In this document: piece by piece, positions 26,840 to 34,361 of the stretch
How the letters are laid out: each line of letters opens with the position of its first letter
Numbering within the stretch: position 1 is the first letter of the stretch
NCBI GenBank assembly: GCA_017795045.1
Contig: CP051244.1
Location: 732,584-796,583, forward strand
DNA from: Allomuricauda sp.
GTDB taxonomy: Bacteria; Bacteroidota; Bacteroidia; Flavobacteriales; Flavobacteriaceae
DNA length: 64,000 nt
Direction: 5' to 3'
Position numbers and translations under genes: made by a program
Notes under the pieces: model-generated
Told to the model about the DNA's origin: nothing
The model's database searches: none
What the model saw: only the letters and a program-made list of their open reading frames with translations

Positions 26840-27178
26840 TTACCACATACGATAACCCCCTCTTAGATCATAGACCTCGCTGAAGCCCATGCCCACAAGC
26901 TTCCGGGCTGCTTTTTGACTTCTATTGCCGGACTGACAGTACAGGTAGACGGGTTCGTCCTTTTTCATTTTTGAAAAGGCCTCACCAAATGCCGATGACC
27001 GAAAATAATCCACGTTGCGGGCACCCTTAATATGCCCTGACCTGAATTCTCCAGCTGTTCTCACATCGACCAATTGCACTTTGGCTTTGGAAATTGCACT
27101 TTTATAGGCATCCCTATCCAAAATTTGGATGGCATCGGATTGATTTCCCTTTGGGAACAAAAAACTAAATATTGACAT
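26840..27178 (-). CDS. Single-domain rhodanese
   Basis: A 112-residue sulfurtransferase with the catalytic loop YLYCQSGNRSQ (Cys near 87) and the CH2-type end GFSEVYDLRGGYRMW. No signal peptide: cytoplasmic. It would move sulfane sulfur between persulfide carriers such as glutathione or bacillithiol analogues and acceptors. First gene of a two-gene unit with the DUF3365 lipoprotein; an AGTAAC-GCGG-GTTACA site is about 58 bp upstream. Confidence 0.9.
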   Translation of the reverse strand: MSIFSFLFPKGNQSDAIQILDRDAYKSAISKAKVQLVDVRTAGEFRSGHIKGARNVDYFRSSAFGEAFSKMKKDEPVYLYCQSGNRSQKAARKLVGMGFSEVYDLRGGYRMW

Positions 27179-27228
27179 TTTATCCTGATTTTATGTCCTC
27201 AAAAATACAGGGGATAAAAGCTATGGTC

Positions 27229-27244
27229 AGTAACGCGGGTTACA
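27229..27244 (-). promoter_or_regulatory. GTAAC-N4-GTTAC site upstream of the rhodanese gene
   Basis: AGTAAC-GCGG-GTTACA, centred about 58 bp before the rhodanese ATG at 27178, in the 79-bp gap after the neighbouring rhodanese lipoprotein gene. Confidence 0.65.
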
Positions 27245-27257
27245 CAAAGAAAAGTAA

Positions 27258-27641
27258 CTAGTCTCCTTTCTTCCAATCGTCATAACCACCGGAATAGTCA
27301 TAAATCTGAATGAATCCTTTGGTCTTGAGAATCTCCACGGCCTTGTTGCTCCGTGCCCCTTTTTTGCAATAGACATATACAGGTTTGTCCTTATCCAGTC
27401 CTTCCAATTGGAAAGCAAAGGTTTCCGCATTGCTTATATCGAAGTTGACCGCATCATCTATGTGGCCTTCGTGATATTCCATAGGGGTCCTTACATCCAC
27501 CAACTGAACGTCTTTGCCTATCACTTCAGCCTGGACGGTGGCCTTATCTATTCTTTTTGCCACTTTCTCTTGTTGGGGAAGACAGGACATCATCCATAAA
27601 AAACTGAAAGTAAAGAGGGTGAATTTTATTGTTTTTCGCAT
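27258..27641 (-). CDS. Rhodanese lipoprotein (periplasmic)
   Basis: A 127-residue protein with lipobox MSC (Cys20) followed by LPQQEK and one rhodanese domain, with active loop YVYCKKGARSN (Cys near 95). It places a sulfurtransferase in the periplasm. It starts 4 bp after the CstB-like gene and is surely co-transcribed with it. The two products would act on either side of the membrane. Confidence 0.88.
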   Translation of the reverse strand: MRKTIKFTLFTFSFLWMMSCLPQQEKVAKRIDKATVQAEVIGKDVQLVDVRTPMEYHEGHIDDAVNFDISNAETFAFQLEGLDKDKPVYVYCKKGARSNKAVEILKTKGFIQIYDYSGGYDDWKKGD

Positions 27642-27645
27642 GTTG

Positions 27646-29055
27646 TTATTTTAAAGTAGTTGGACAAACATAATCCGTTACGGGAATCCCCGCGGTTTTC
27701 ATGGCGGCAAAACCACCAGCCACATCAATAAGATTATGTATTCCCCTACTCTTCAGGATAGAAGCCGCAATCATACTCCTATACCCTCCCGCACAGTGAA
27801 TGTAGAAGGTTTCCTTGTCCGGATACTCGGATAGGTGGTCATTGATATAATCCAAGGGGGTCAAAATAGCATTCTCCGCATGCTCTGCCTTGTATTCCGA
27901 TTCTTTTCTAACATCGAATACAGGTGTGTTTTCCTTCATGGCCTCTTTCAACTCATCGGCAGAAACACTTTTTACGGTATCCACTTCCTTGCCTGCTGCT
28001 TCCCAAGCTTTCAATCCGCCTTTCAAATATCCCAAGGTACCATCGAACCCAACCCTGGAAAGTCGGGTTATGGTTTCTTCCTCACGCCCTTCGGGAGCTA
28101 CCAAAAGAATGGGCTGTTCCACATCGGCGATCAAAGCACCCACCCATGGGGCAAAGCTTCCGTCCAATCCAATGAAAATGGATCGTGGCACATGACCTTT
28201 GGCAAAATCAGCTTGATTCCGCACATCCAACACCACGGCACCGGTTTCGTTGGCCGCCACTTCAAAGGCATCTGGGCTAAGGCTCTGTGTTCCCCGTTCC
28301 AATACGGTATCGATATCTTCATACCCTTCCTTGTTCATTTTCACGTTCAACGGAAAATATTGGGGAGGAGGCAAAAGACCATCGGTGACTTCCTTGACGA
28401 ATTCCTCCTTGGTCATATCTGCCCGTAGGGCATAGTTCATTTTTTTCTGATTGCCCAAGGTGTCCACGGTTTCCTTCATCATATTCTTACCACAGGCAGA
28501 ACCCGCTCCGTGTGCCGGGTACACAATTACATCATCGGCCAAGGGCATAATTTTATTTCGAAGACTTTCGTACAAGGTAGCGGCCAGTTCTTCCTGCGTC
28601 ATATGTGCCGCTTTTTGGGCCAAATCCGGACGGCCTACATCACCCAAGAACAAGGTGTCCCCGCTAAAAATGGCATGGTCCTTTCCGTTTTCATCCTTTA
28701 ACAAATAGGTGGTGCTCTCCATGGTATGCCCCGGAGTGTGCAACACTTTAATGGTGACTTTGCCCAGTTTAAATTCCTGTCCATCTTCAGCTATAATGGC
28801 ATCAAAAGATGGTTTTGCCGTAGGGCCATACACAATGGGGGCCCCGGTTTCCTTGGAAAGGGTAACGTGTCCACTCACAAAATCTGCATGGAAATGGGTC
28901 TCAAAAATATATTTTATGGTAGCACCGCTTTCCTTGGCTCTTTTAATATATGGTTTCACTTCCCGAAGGGGGTCCACAATGGCCACTTCGTCTTCGCTTT
29001 CTATGTAGTATGCCCCTTGGGCCAAACATCCGGTGTATATCTGTTCTATTTTCAT
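27646..29055 (-). CDS. CstB-like persulfide dioxygenase-rhodanese fusion
   Basis: A 469-residue cytoplasmic enzyme. N-terminal metallo-beta-lactamase domain (1-250) with ETHFHADFVSGH and FSGDTLFLGDVGRPD as in ETHE1/CstB persulfide dioxygenases. A middle rhodanese-like domain (about 260-355) lacks the catalytic Cys (active loop VAPEGREE). The C-terminal rhodanese (about 365-460) has the Cys in YIHCAGGYRS. The same three-part plan is known for CstB of Staphylococcus aureus, which turns low-molecular-weight persulfide into thiosulfate. The expected product here is sulfite and/or thiosulfate, feeding the YeeE and sulfite oxidase systems. Confidence 0.9.
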   Translation of the reverse strand: MKIEQIYTGCLAQGAYYIESEDEVAIVDPLREVKPYIKRAKESGATIKYIFETHFHADFVSGHVTLSKETGAPIVYGPTAKPSFDAIIAEDGQEFKLGKVTIKVLHTPGHTMESTTYLLKDENGKDHAIFSGDTLFLGDVGRPDLAQKAAHMTQEELAATLYESLRNKIMPLADDVIVYPAHGAGSACGKNMMKETVDTLGNQKKMNYALRADMTKEEFVKEVTDGLLPPPQYFPLNVKMNKEGYEDIDTVLERGTQSLSPDAFEVAANETGAVVLDVRNQADFAKGHVPRSIFIGLDGSFAPWVGALIADVEQPILLVAPEGREEETITRLSRVGFDGTLGYLKGGLKAWEAAGKEVDTVKSVSADELKEAMKENTPVFDVRKESEYKAEHAENAILTPLDYINDHLSEYPDKETFYIHCAGGYRSMIAASILKSRGIHNLIDVAGGFAAMKTAGIPVTDYVCPTTLK

Positions 29056-29101
29056 TTTTTCTTGGTTTTTGTCAAAAATACATGACTACTTTTACCCGTA
29101 C

Positions 29102-29117
29102 AGTTACCAAAGTTACA
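29102..29117 (-). promoter_or_regulatory. Imperfect GTAAC-N4-GTTAC site upstream of the CstB-like gene
   Basis: AGTTAC-CAAA-GTTACA: right half perfect, left half matching 4 of 6. Centred about 54 bp before the ATG at 29055, the same spacing as the stronger sites. Overlaps the SulP stop codon. Confidence 0.45.
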
Positions 29118-30864
29118 AACTCTTTGTCTGGGATTGGAGAGAGATCCTTTTCTGAATTCCTGTTCGTTCCTTTTGGTCGGAACAGTAGTCCACAGCTTCA
29201 AACGTCTGAACGAAAAGGTTTTCCTCTCCAATGATATCGATGAGTCCACTGTGGTACAAAATGTCCCTTGTTGGACCAATAGCGCCTGTTATCAGCAATT
29301 GGATACCCCTTTCGCGCAAATCCAAAATAATCCGTTCCAAAAGGGTCGTCGCGCTACTATCAATATAATTGATGGCCTCGGCATTAAGGATGATATACTT
29401 CAACCCACTTCCCTTTTTTGCTATTTGTTGATAGAGTTGTTTTTTGAAGTAATCCTTGTTGCCAAAATAGAGTTGGGCATCAAACCTGAGGATGAGCTTG
29501 TCAGTTTCTACCTCCACTTCCTCTGGAAACCGGTTCACATTCTTAAAATAATCAGTGCCCTTTATCCGTCCTAAAACAGCAATATGGGGATTGGAAATGC
29601 GGTATACCAACAATAACAAGGAAAGCAACACGCCCAAAAGGATTCCTTCGATCAACCCTATGAAAAGGGTCAATAAAAAGGTGGCGACCAACAACATGAA
29701 TTCATCCTTTCTGCTCTTGAAAAGCATTGCGGGATATTTTAAATCTATCAGTCCAAAAACCGATACCAAAATGATCGCTCCCAATACCGCAGCGGGCAAA
29801 TCGTGGAACAAGGGAGTCAAAAACAAGAGCACCGCGGCAATCAACAAGGCACTGAATATAAGCGACATGCCCGTTTTGGCCCCAGCCTGATCGTTGACCG
29901 CGGTTCTTGAAAAACTTCCTGATACGGAGAACGATTGAAAAAAAGATCCCATAAGATTGGAAAGGCCCAAGGCCCGAAGCTCCTGATTGGCATCCAACTC
30001 ATACTCGTGGTGTTTCTCCTCAACGGTTTTGGCTATGGAAATGGATTCCATGAATCCAAACAGGGCCACAGTGATGGCAATGGGCAACAATTGCCCCATT
30101 TTTTCCCATTGGAATTCCGGGCTTTGGAATTTGGGCAATCCTTTGGGGATTTCCCCAACCACCTGAATTCCTTTGGTTTCCAAATTCAAAAACAAAACGG
30201 CCAAAATCCCTATAATAACAATGATCAGCGGTGTGGGTATTTTTTTGCTGATGCGGTTCATGAAAAGGATAAGGAGAATGGCGACAATCCCCAATCCCAA
30301 CGCATAAAGGTTAATCTGCCCCAAACTGCCAAAAATATTCCCCAACAGCTGGTGGATTTTACTGGATTGCGAAATCTGGACCCCAAAAATATGCTTCAGT
30401 TGCCCCAATCCAATGAGAATGGCTGCTGCGGAAGTAAATCCGCTAATAACGGGTTTAGACAGAAAATTGATGAAAAAACCCATTCGCAGGAAGCCCAAAA
30501 GCAACTGTATACTACCAATAAGAAGGGTCAGTAAAAGTACTGTGGCAATGTAGTCTTCAATATTGGCCAATTGCAACGCTCCTATACCAGCCGCCACCAA
30601 CAAGGAATCCATGGCCACCGGGCCCACCGCCAGTTGGCGAGATGTCCCTGTCAATGCATAGACAATCTGCGGAACCAATGCCGCGTAAAGCCCATAAATA
30701 GGGGGCATTCCCGCAATCATGGCATAGGCCATCCCTTGGGGCACCAACATGACCCCCAAGGTGAGTCCGGCAATAAGGTCCCCATAAAGGAGTGAACGAT
30801 TATAGGTCTTCAACCACGATAAAAAGGGAAAAAACCGTTTAAGCATAGGATTGGTTTTGAACAA
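29113..30864 (-). CDS. SulP-family anion transporter with STAS domain
   Basis: A 583-residue carrier: about 12-14 spans (1-430) including the SulP signature PQGMAYAMIAGMPPIYGLYA near residue 45, then a cytoplasmic STAS domain (about 450-570, LNAEAINYIDSSATTLLERI). SulP proteins carry sulfate, bicarbonate or other anions. Given the sulfur context, sulfate or sulfite import or export is likely but not provable. It is 57 bp upstream of the CstB-like gene and 45 bp downstream of the Crp/Fnr gene on the same strand. Confidence 0.9.
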   Translation of the reverse strand: MFKTNPMLKRFFPFLSWLKTYNRSLLYGDLIAGLTLGVMLVPQGMAYAMIAGMPPIYGLYAALVPQIVYALTGTSRQLAVGPVAMDSLLVAAGIGALQLANIEDYIATVLLLTLLIGSIQLLLGFLRMGFFINFLSKPVISGFTSAAAILIGLGQLKHIFGVQISQSSKIHQLLGNIFGSLGQINLYALGLGIVAILLILFMNRISKKIPTPLIIVIIGILAVLFLNLETKGIQVVGEIPKGLPKFQSPEFQWEKMGQLLPIAITVALFGFMESISIAKTVEEKHHEYELDANQELRALGLSNLMGSFFQSFSVSGSFSRTAVNDQAGAKTGMSLIFSALLIAAVLLFLTPLFHDLPAAVLGAIILVSVFGLIDLKYPAMLFKSRKDEFMLLVATFLLTLFIGLIEGILLGVLLSLLLLVYRISNPHIAVLGRIKGTDYFKNVNRFPEEVEVETDKLILRFDAQLYFGNKDYFKKQLYQQIAKKGSGLKYIILNAEAINYIDSSATTLLERIILDLRERGIQLLITGAIGPTRDILYHSGLIDIIGEENLFVQTFEAVDYCSDQKERTGIQKRISLQSQTKSL

Positions 30865-30890
30865 AAATAAGGTTCCGTGTATTGCTTTAC

Positions 30891-30906
30891 AGTAACCAAA
30901 GGCACA
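30891..30906 (-). promoter_or_regulatory. Degenerate GTAAC-N4-GTTAC half-site upstream of SulP
   Basis: AGTAAC-CAAA-GGCACA: left half good, right half 4 of 6. It is only about 34 bp before the SulP ATG, closer than the other sites, so an activator role is doubtful. Confidence 0.3.
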
Positions 30907-30909
30907 GAC

Positions 30910-31542
30910 CTATAGATCCAAAATCTGGATGTAATTCCTGTGAAGGACCAATTTCTTCATTTTCTCGAGCTTTTTCAACAAGCGTGATATCACTACCCTC
31001 GAGGTATGCAAATCATAGGCAATCTCTTGATGGGTACTTCGTATCTGGTTATCGTTGGTCACCTCAATCTTCTTTTTGAGATAGTCCACCAAACGTTGAT
31101 CTAAATTCTTGAAGGCAATGCTGTCCACCGTCTGCAACAGTTCATTCAATCGGTTATGATAGCTTTCGAACACATAATTGCGCCATCCTTTGTACTTGGC
31201 CATCCATTCTTCCATTTTTTGGACGGGCACCATCATAATTTTGGCATCGGTCTCGGCGATGGCCCTGATCTCGCTTTGGGTGTGCCCCATACAACAGGCC
31301 ATGGTCACGGAACAGGTCTCCCCTTGCTCCAAATAATAAAGCAACAATTCATCGCCCTCATCATCTTCCCGCAATACTTTAATGGCCCCGGAAAGCAGCA
31401 ATGGAATACTTCTGATATAGTTTCCGATATCCATGATGGTCTCGCCAGCAGGGACTTCCATGCACTTGCCCACTTCAATAATCTCATCAATAAGGGGTTG
31501 CTCAAAATGGGAACTGAATATTCCTAAAAGTTCTTCTTTCAT
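30910..31542 (-). CDS. Crp/Fnr-family transcriptional regulator
   Basis: A 210-residue regulator: cyclic-nucleotide-binding-like beta-roll (about 20-115) and a C-terminal winged helix with recognition helix STHQEIAYDLHTSRVVISRLLKKLEK shared in part with the family (residues ~170-195). Five Cys residues (positions 28, 76, 82 and 83 among them) could sense redox or sulfane sulfur, and no N-terminal Fe-S Cys cluster of Fnr type is seen. It lies at the edge of the sulfur cluster, so it is the likely owner of the GTAAC-N4-GTTAC sites. Confidence 0.88.
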   Translation of the reverse strand: MKEELLGIFSSHFEQPLIDEIIEVGKCMEVPAGETIMDIGNYIRSIPLLLSGAIKVLREDDEGDELLLYYLEQGETCSVTMACCMGHTQSEIRAIAETDAKIMMVPVQKMEEWMAKYKGWRNYVFESYHNRLNELLQTVDSIAFKNLDQRLVDYLKKKIEVTNDNQIRSTHQEIAYDLHTSRVVISRLLKKLEKMKKLVLHRNYIQILDL

Positions 31543-31623
31543 ATACTAGTTATACCCCTCTAAGGTAACCATTTTAGGTAAAAACACCCCTGACCATGAC
31601 AAGATGAAAATCCATAAAAAGCA

Positions 31624-31649
31624 AGGGCCCGCACTAAAGTGCGGGCCCT
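31624..31649 (-). terminator. Strong hairpin terminator of the phosphonate-type operon
   Basis: AGGGCCCGCACT and AGTGCGGGCCCT are perfect 12-bp arms. On the minus strand it is followed by a T-rich run (TTGCTTTTTATGG). It lies 45 bp after the stop at 31695 and separates that operon from the Crp/Fnr gene. Confidence 0.8.
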
Positions 31650-31694
31650 GACAAACTAACTCAAACTAATTAACTGAAAATAAAACTGACGTAT

Positions 31695-32768
31695 TTATAA
31701 TTTTAAGGGACTCCCCTTTATTTCTTTGGCAACGGGAATATCCAAGAACTGTAGCACTGTGGGGGCTATCTGATTGGAGTATAGCTGTTCATTTTTTGTC
31801 TCTCCCAACGCTTCGATATTCTTTCCAAAGGCAATCAACCAAACTTGGCCTGCACCGTTGATCTTACCTCCATGGCTTCTCCAGGTATCCAAGGGTTGGG
31901 TGCCCCTACCGTGATCGGTGGTGATCAAAAAAACGGTTTGATCCTTATAGAATTCATCTTCTTGGGTAAACTCCCAAAGTTCCTTGATCAGGGCATCTGT
32001 GTTGTGGGCCGATTTCAAATAAGACTGATAGTCCCCATCATGTGCAAAATCATCGGTTTCCCCGTAGGAGATGTAGACCAGATTGGGGTGCTCTTTTTTC
32101 ATATGCTCCAGGGCATAGTGATGGGTAAAGGCATCCAACCGAACACTGCCCCAAGGACTGGGAATCTGTTCTTGCAATTGGTTAAGGAATTTTTCGCGCT
32201 CGTTCAAATTTTTGGTGGCCGACTCAAAACCTGCGTTTACGGGAACCCCTGATCGTTCTTCGTTGATGATGTACGGAAACACATCCCAACTCCCGAATGC
32301 GGCAACCTTTCCCTTCCCTTTCGGCGAATTGTTGTACCGTTCCAAAATGGTGGTATTGGGGTTGTTCATCTTATCGTTACTGGTGATTCGGGAATCATCG
32401 GCAGTACCGGTAAGAATCTCGTTATAACCTGGATAAGAGAACCACATGGTATTGGTAAGATTCACTTTGCTGTCCAGGCTCCTGTTGCCATGCAATTGGC
32501 CCATTTTGGACACTTGGCCCCACACAAATGGTAAAAGCACCTCTCTCCGCTCTTTTGGGGTATCCCTCCAGTACGTATCCTTCAACATATCCGGATTGTG
32601 AACGTATTCCTTGTTCGTCACCAAAAGGGAATCTGCCCCCGTAAAGAGCTCCTGCCAACGGAACCCATCCAACGTAATTAAAATTACCTTGGTGTTGTTC
32701 GAGTCTTGGGCATTCCCTATTTGCATCGCCACCAATGCCATAATCAAAAGCAAAATTCTGTTCTTCAT
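31695..32768 (-). CDS. Exported alkaline-phosphatase-superfamily hydrolase
   Basis: A 357-residue protein with a signal peptide (1-20, ending NAQ) and the metal-binding pattern of the phosphatase/phosphodiesterase superfamily: LITLDGFRW (Asp), YGETDDFAHDGDY (Asp, His) and ITTDHGRG (Asp-His), plus a later His in RSHGGK. The nucleophile Thr is probably in NEILTGTADD. Substrate class cannot be read: phosphomonoester, diester or phosphonate ester. Last gene of the SusCD operon, 3 bp after the metallophosphoesterase gene. Confidence 0.82.
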   Translation of the reverse strand: MKNRILLLIMALVAMQIGNAQDSNNTKVILITLDGFRWQELFTGADSLLVTNKEYVHNPDMLKDTYWRDTPKERREVLLPFVWGQVSKMGQLHGNRSLDSKVNLTNTMWFSYPGYNEILTGTADDSRITSNDKMNNPNTTILERYNNSPKGKGKVAAFGSWDVFPYIINEERSGVPVNAGFESATKNLNEREKFLNQLQEQIPSPWGSVRLDAFTHHYALEHMKKEHPNLVYISYGETDDFAHDGDYQSYLKSAHNTDALIKELWEFTQEDEFYKDQTVFLITTDHGRGTQPLDTWRSHGGKINGAGQVWLIAFGKNIEALGETKNEQLYSNQIAPTVLQFLDIPVAKEIKGSPLKL

Positions 32769-32771
32769 GTT

Positions 32772-34361
32772 TTATTTGGTTTTAAAGGATGTTATTTGGG
32801 ACCAGTCGCTCCAATTCAGGTTTTGGTCCCGGTATCTTACTCGCCAAAAATACGTGGTATTTGGTTTTATACGCCTGGTCTTTTCATCCGTAAGATCATC
32901 ATCTTTTTGTCTGTTTTCCTTATAGTACCAGTTTTCATGCTGCTTCCAGCTCTCAAAGGCCAACTTTTCAAAGTCCTTGGCTTCTGAAACCTGCCAATGC
33001 GATGCCGCATGGAATGTTCCCTGATGGCTACTTTCAAACGCTCCGGCTTTAAGTGTGGTTCCTTCAATACTTACCACTTCATTTTCTTTTGGGATCAAAG
33101 GCATGGGTGCAACTGGCTTCCGTTCCTTTCTCCAGATGGTAATGCTATCGCGAAGCTCATTATCCCTAAAATCTTCTTCATTTCCCCTACTGATGCGTTT
33201 AATGGTGAATTTGGGGTCTTCCCGGTTACCATCCACTTCAACCATTACAAATCCATATTCGTCCTGGGTCACGGTAAACTCGTCATAATCCCTACCTTCA
33301 AACTCGCCCCAGTTGTCTATGGCCCCACCTGCCGAAGCCACATTGACCCACAAATGCTTATGGTCGCGGGACTGTCCTCGGGAATAACCGTGTGTATGTC
33401 CAAAAAAGTGGATGCTGGGTTTTCCTGTCTTGGTGGAAAATGCTTCCAACATCTTCACCACTTTTCCGGTTGATTCTTCCTCTCCGGGAATCCAAAGTTC
33501 CGATTTATGGGGATGGTGCAATTGGGCAAAAACAAAGTCAATCGCATCATTTTTATCGGTTTCGGCCAAGACGTTTTCCAACCATTCATACTGCTCTCTC
33601 AAATCCCGATAGCCTTCATTGGAGTTCAAACCAATGACCCGGGTGTTGCCGTAGTCCTTATACCACCAATGCTCGGCATAGGCCGGGGTACCATTCTCGG
33701 GAAGACTAAAGTATTTGAAATAGAACACGGAGTTCCGCTCATGGTTGCCCAGAACGGGATATACGGGAACCTGTGCAAAAAGCCTTTGGGCCGGGTCAAA
33801 GAAATGGTTCTTCCACTGACTGTAATTGCTTCCTGTGGCCACCAAATCTCCCGGAATCATCACCAAGGCCAAATTTTCGGGCAACTTGCCTTCAAACTCC
33901 TGTTCCAAATATTGTATCACCCCTTCATTCACCATTTCGGAAAACTTGTTGGGGTTTTGACTATCATACTGCATATCGCTCATGGCCACAATGTTGAACG
34001 ATTCCTCATCACTGGCAAAAGGCGGGGTCTTAAACTGGAAAATATCCGATTTTGCCTTGCCCGTCCTTACCCGATAATAGTATTCGGTAAACCGTTGCAG
34101 ACCCGTTAACTTCACCTCATGGATCCTAGTATCCGAAAAGTTGACATCATAGGCTATCCCTTGGGTCTTTTTTCCCAATTTTTCTGTGGTTCCCCATTCC
34201 ACAATGCTCTCCTCCCCGCTACTGGTCTCCCATTTGATGATGATGGAGTTGGGTTGTGCATCCTGCAAATAGGGCTGCACCAAAATTTGGGGCTGTTCTT
34301 GGGCCACGGCCATGACCGTACCCACAAAAAAGTAGAATAAAAGTTGGTTGATCTTTTTCAT
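32772..34361 (-). CDS. Purple-acid-phosphatase-like metallophosphoesterase with Fn3 N-domain
   Basis: A 529-residue exported enzyme: signal (1-20, AVAQ), fibronectin-III-like N-domain (about 24-110), calcineurin-type catalytic domain (about 120-370) with VAMSDMQYD, IPGDLVATG, VLGNHERN, AQLHHPH and FFGHTHGYS as metal ligands, and a C-terminal Fn3-like part. Purple acid phosphatases release phosphate from esters outside the cell. Its start overlaps the stop of the PbfA-like gene (TAATG), so translation is coupled to phosphonate catabolism. Confidence 0.87.
   Translation of the reverse strand: MKKINQLLFYFFVGTVMAVAQEQPQILVQPYLQDAQPNSIIIKWETSSGEESIVEWGTTEKLGKKTQGIAYDVNFSDTRIHEVKLTGLQRFTEYYYRVRTGKAKSDIFQFKTPPFASDEESFNIVAMSDMQYDSQNPNKFSEMVNEGVIQYLEQEFEGKLPENLALVMIPGDLVATGSNYSQWKNHFFDPAQRLFAQVPVYPVLGNHERNSVFYFKYFSLPENGTPAYAEHWWYKDYGNTRVIGLNSNEGYRDLREQYEWLENVLAETDKNDAIDFVFAQLHHPHKSELWIPGEEESTGKVVKMLEAFSTKTGKPSIHFFGHTHGYSRGQSRDHKHLWVNVASAGGAIDNWGEFEGRDYDEFTVTQDEYGFVMVEVDGNREDPKFTIKRISRGNEEDFRDNELRDSITIWRKERKPVAPMPLIPKENEVVSIEGTTLKAGAFESSHQGTFHAASHWQVSEAKDFEKLAFESWKQHENWYYKENRQKDDDLTDEKTRRIKPNTTYFWRVRYRDQNLNWSDWSQITSFKTK

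Noticed and set aside
29102..30906. Treating the two weak palindromes as firm sites
   Set aside because: Each has one poor half-site, so they are listed at low confidence and the regulon claim rests on the four strong sites.
31624..31649. Attenuator or riboswitch of the Crp/Fnr gene
   Set aside because: The strong hairpin is better explained as the terminator of the minus-strand operon ending at 31695; no conserved riboswitch core is visible.
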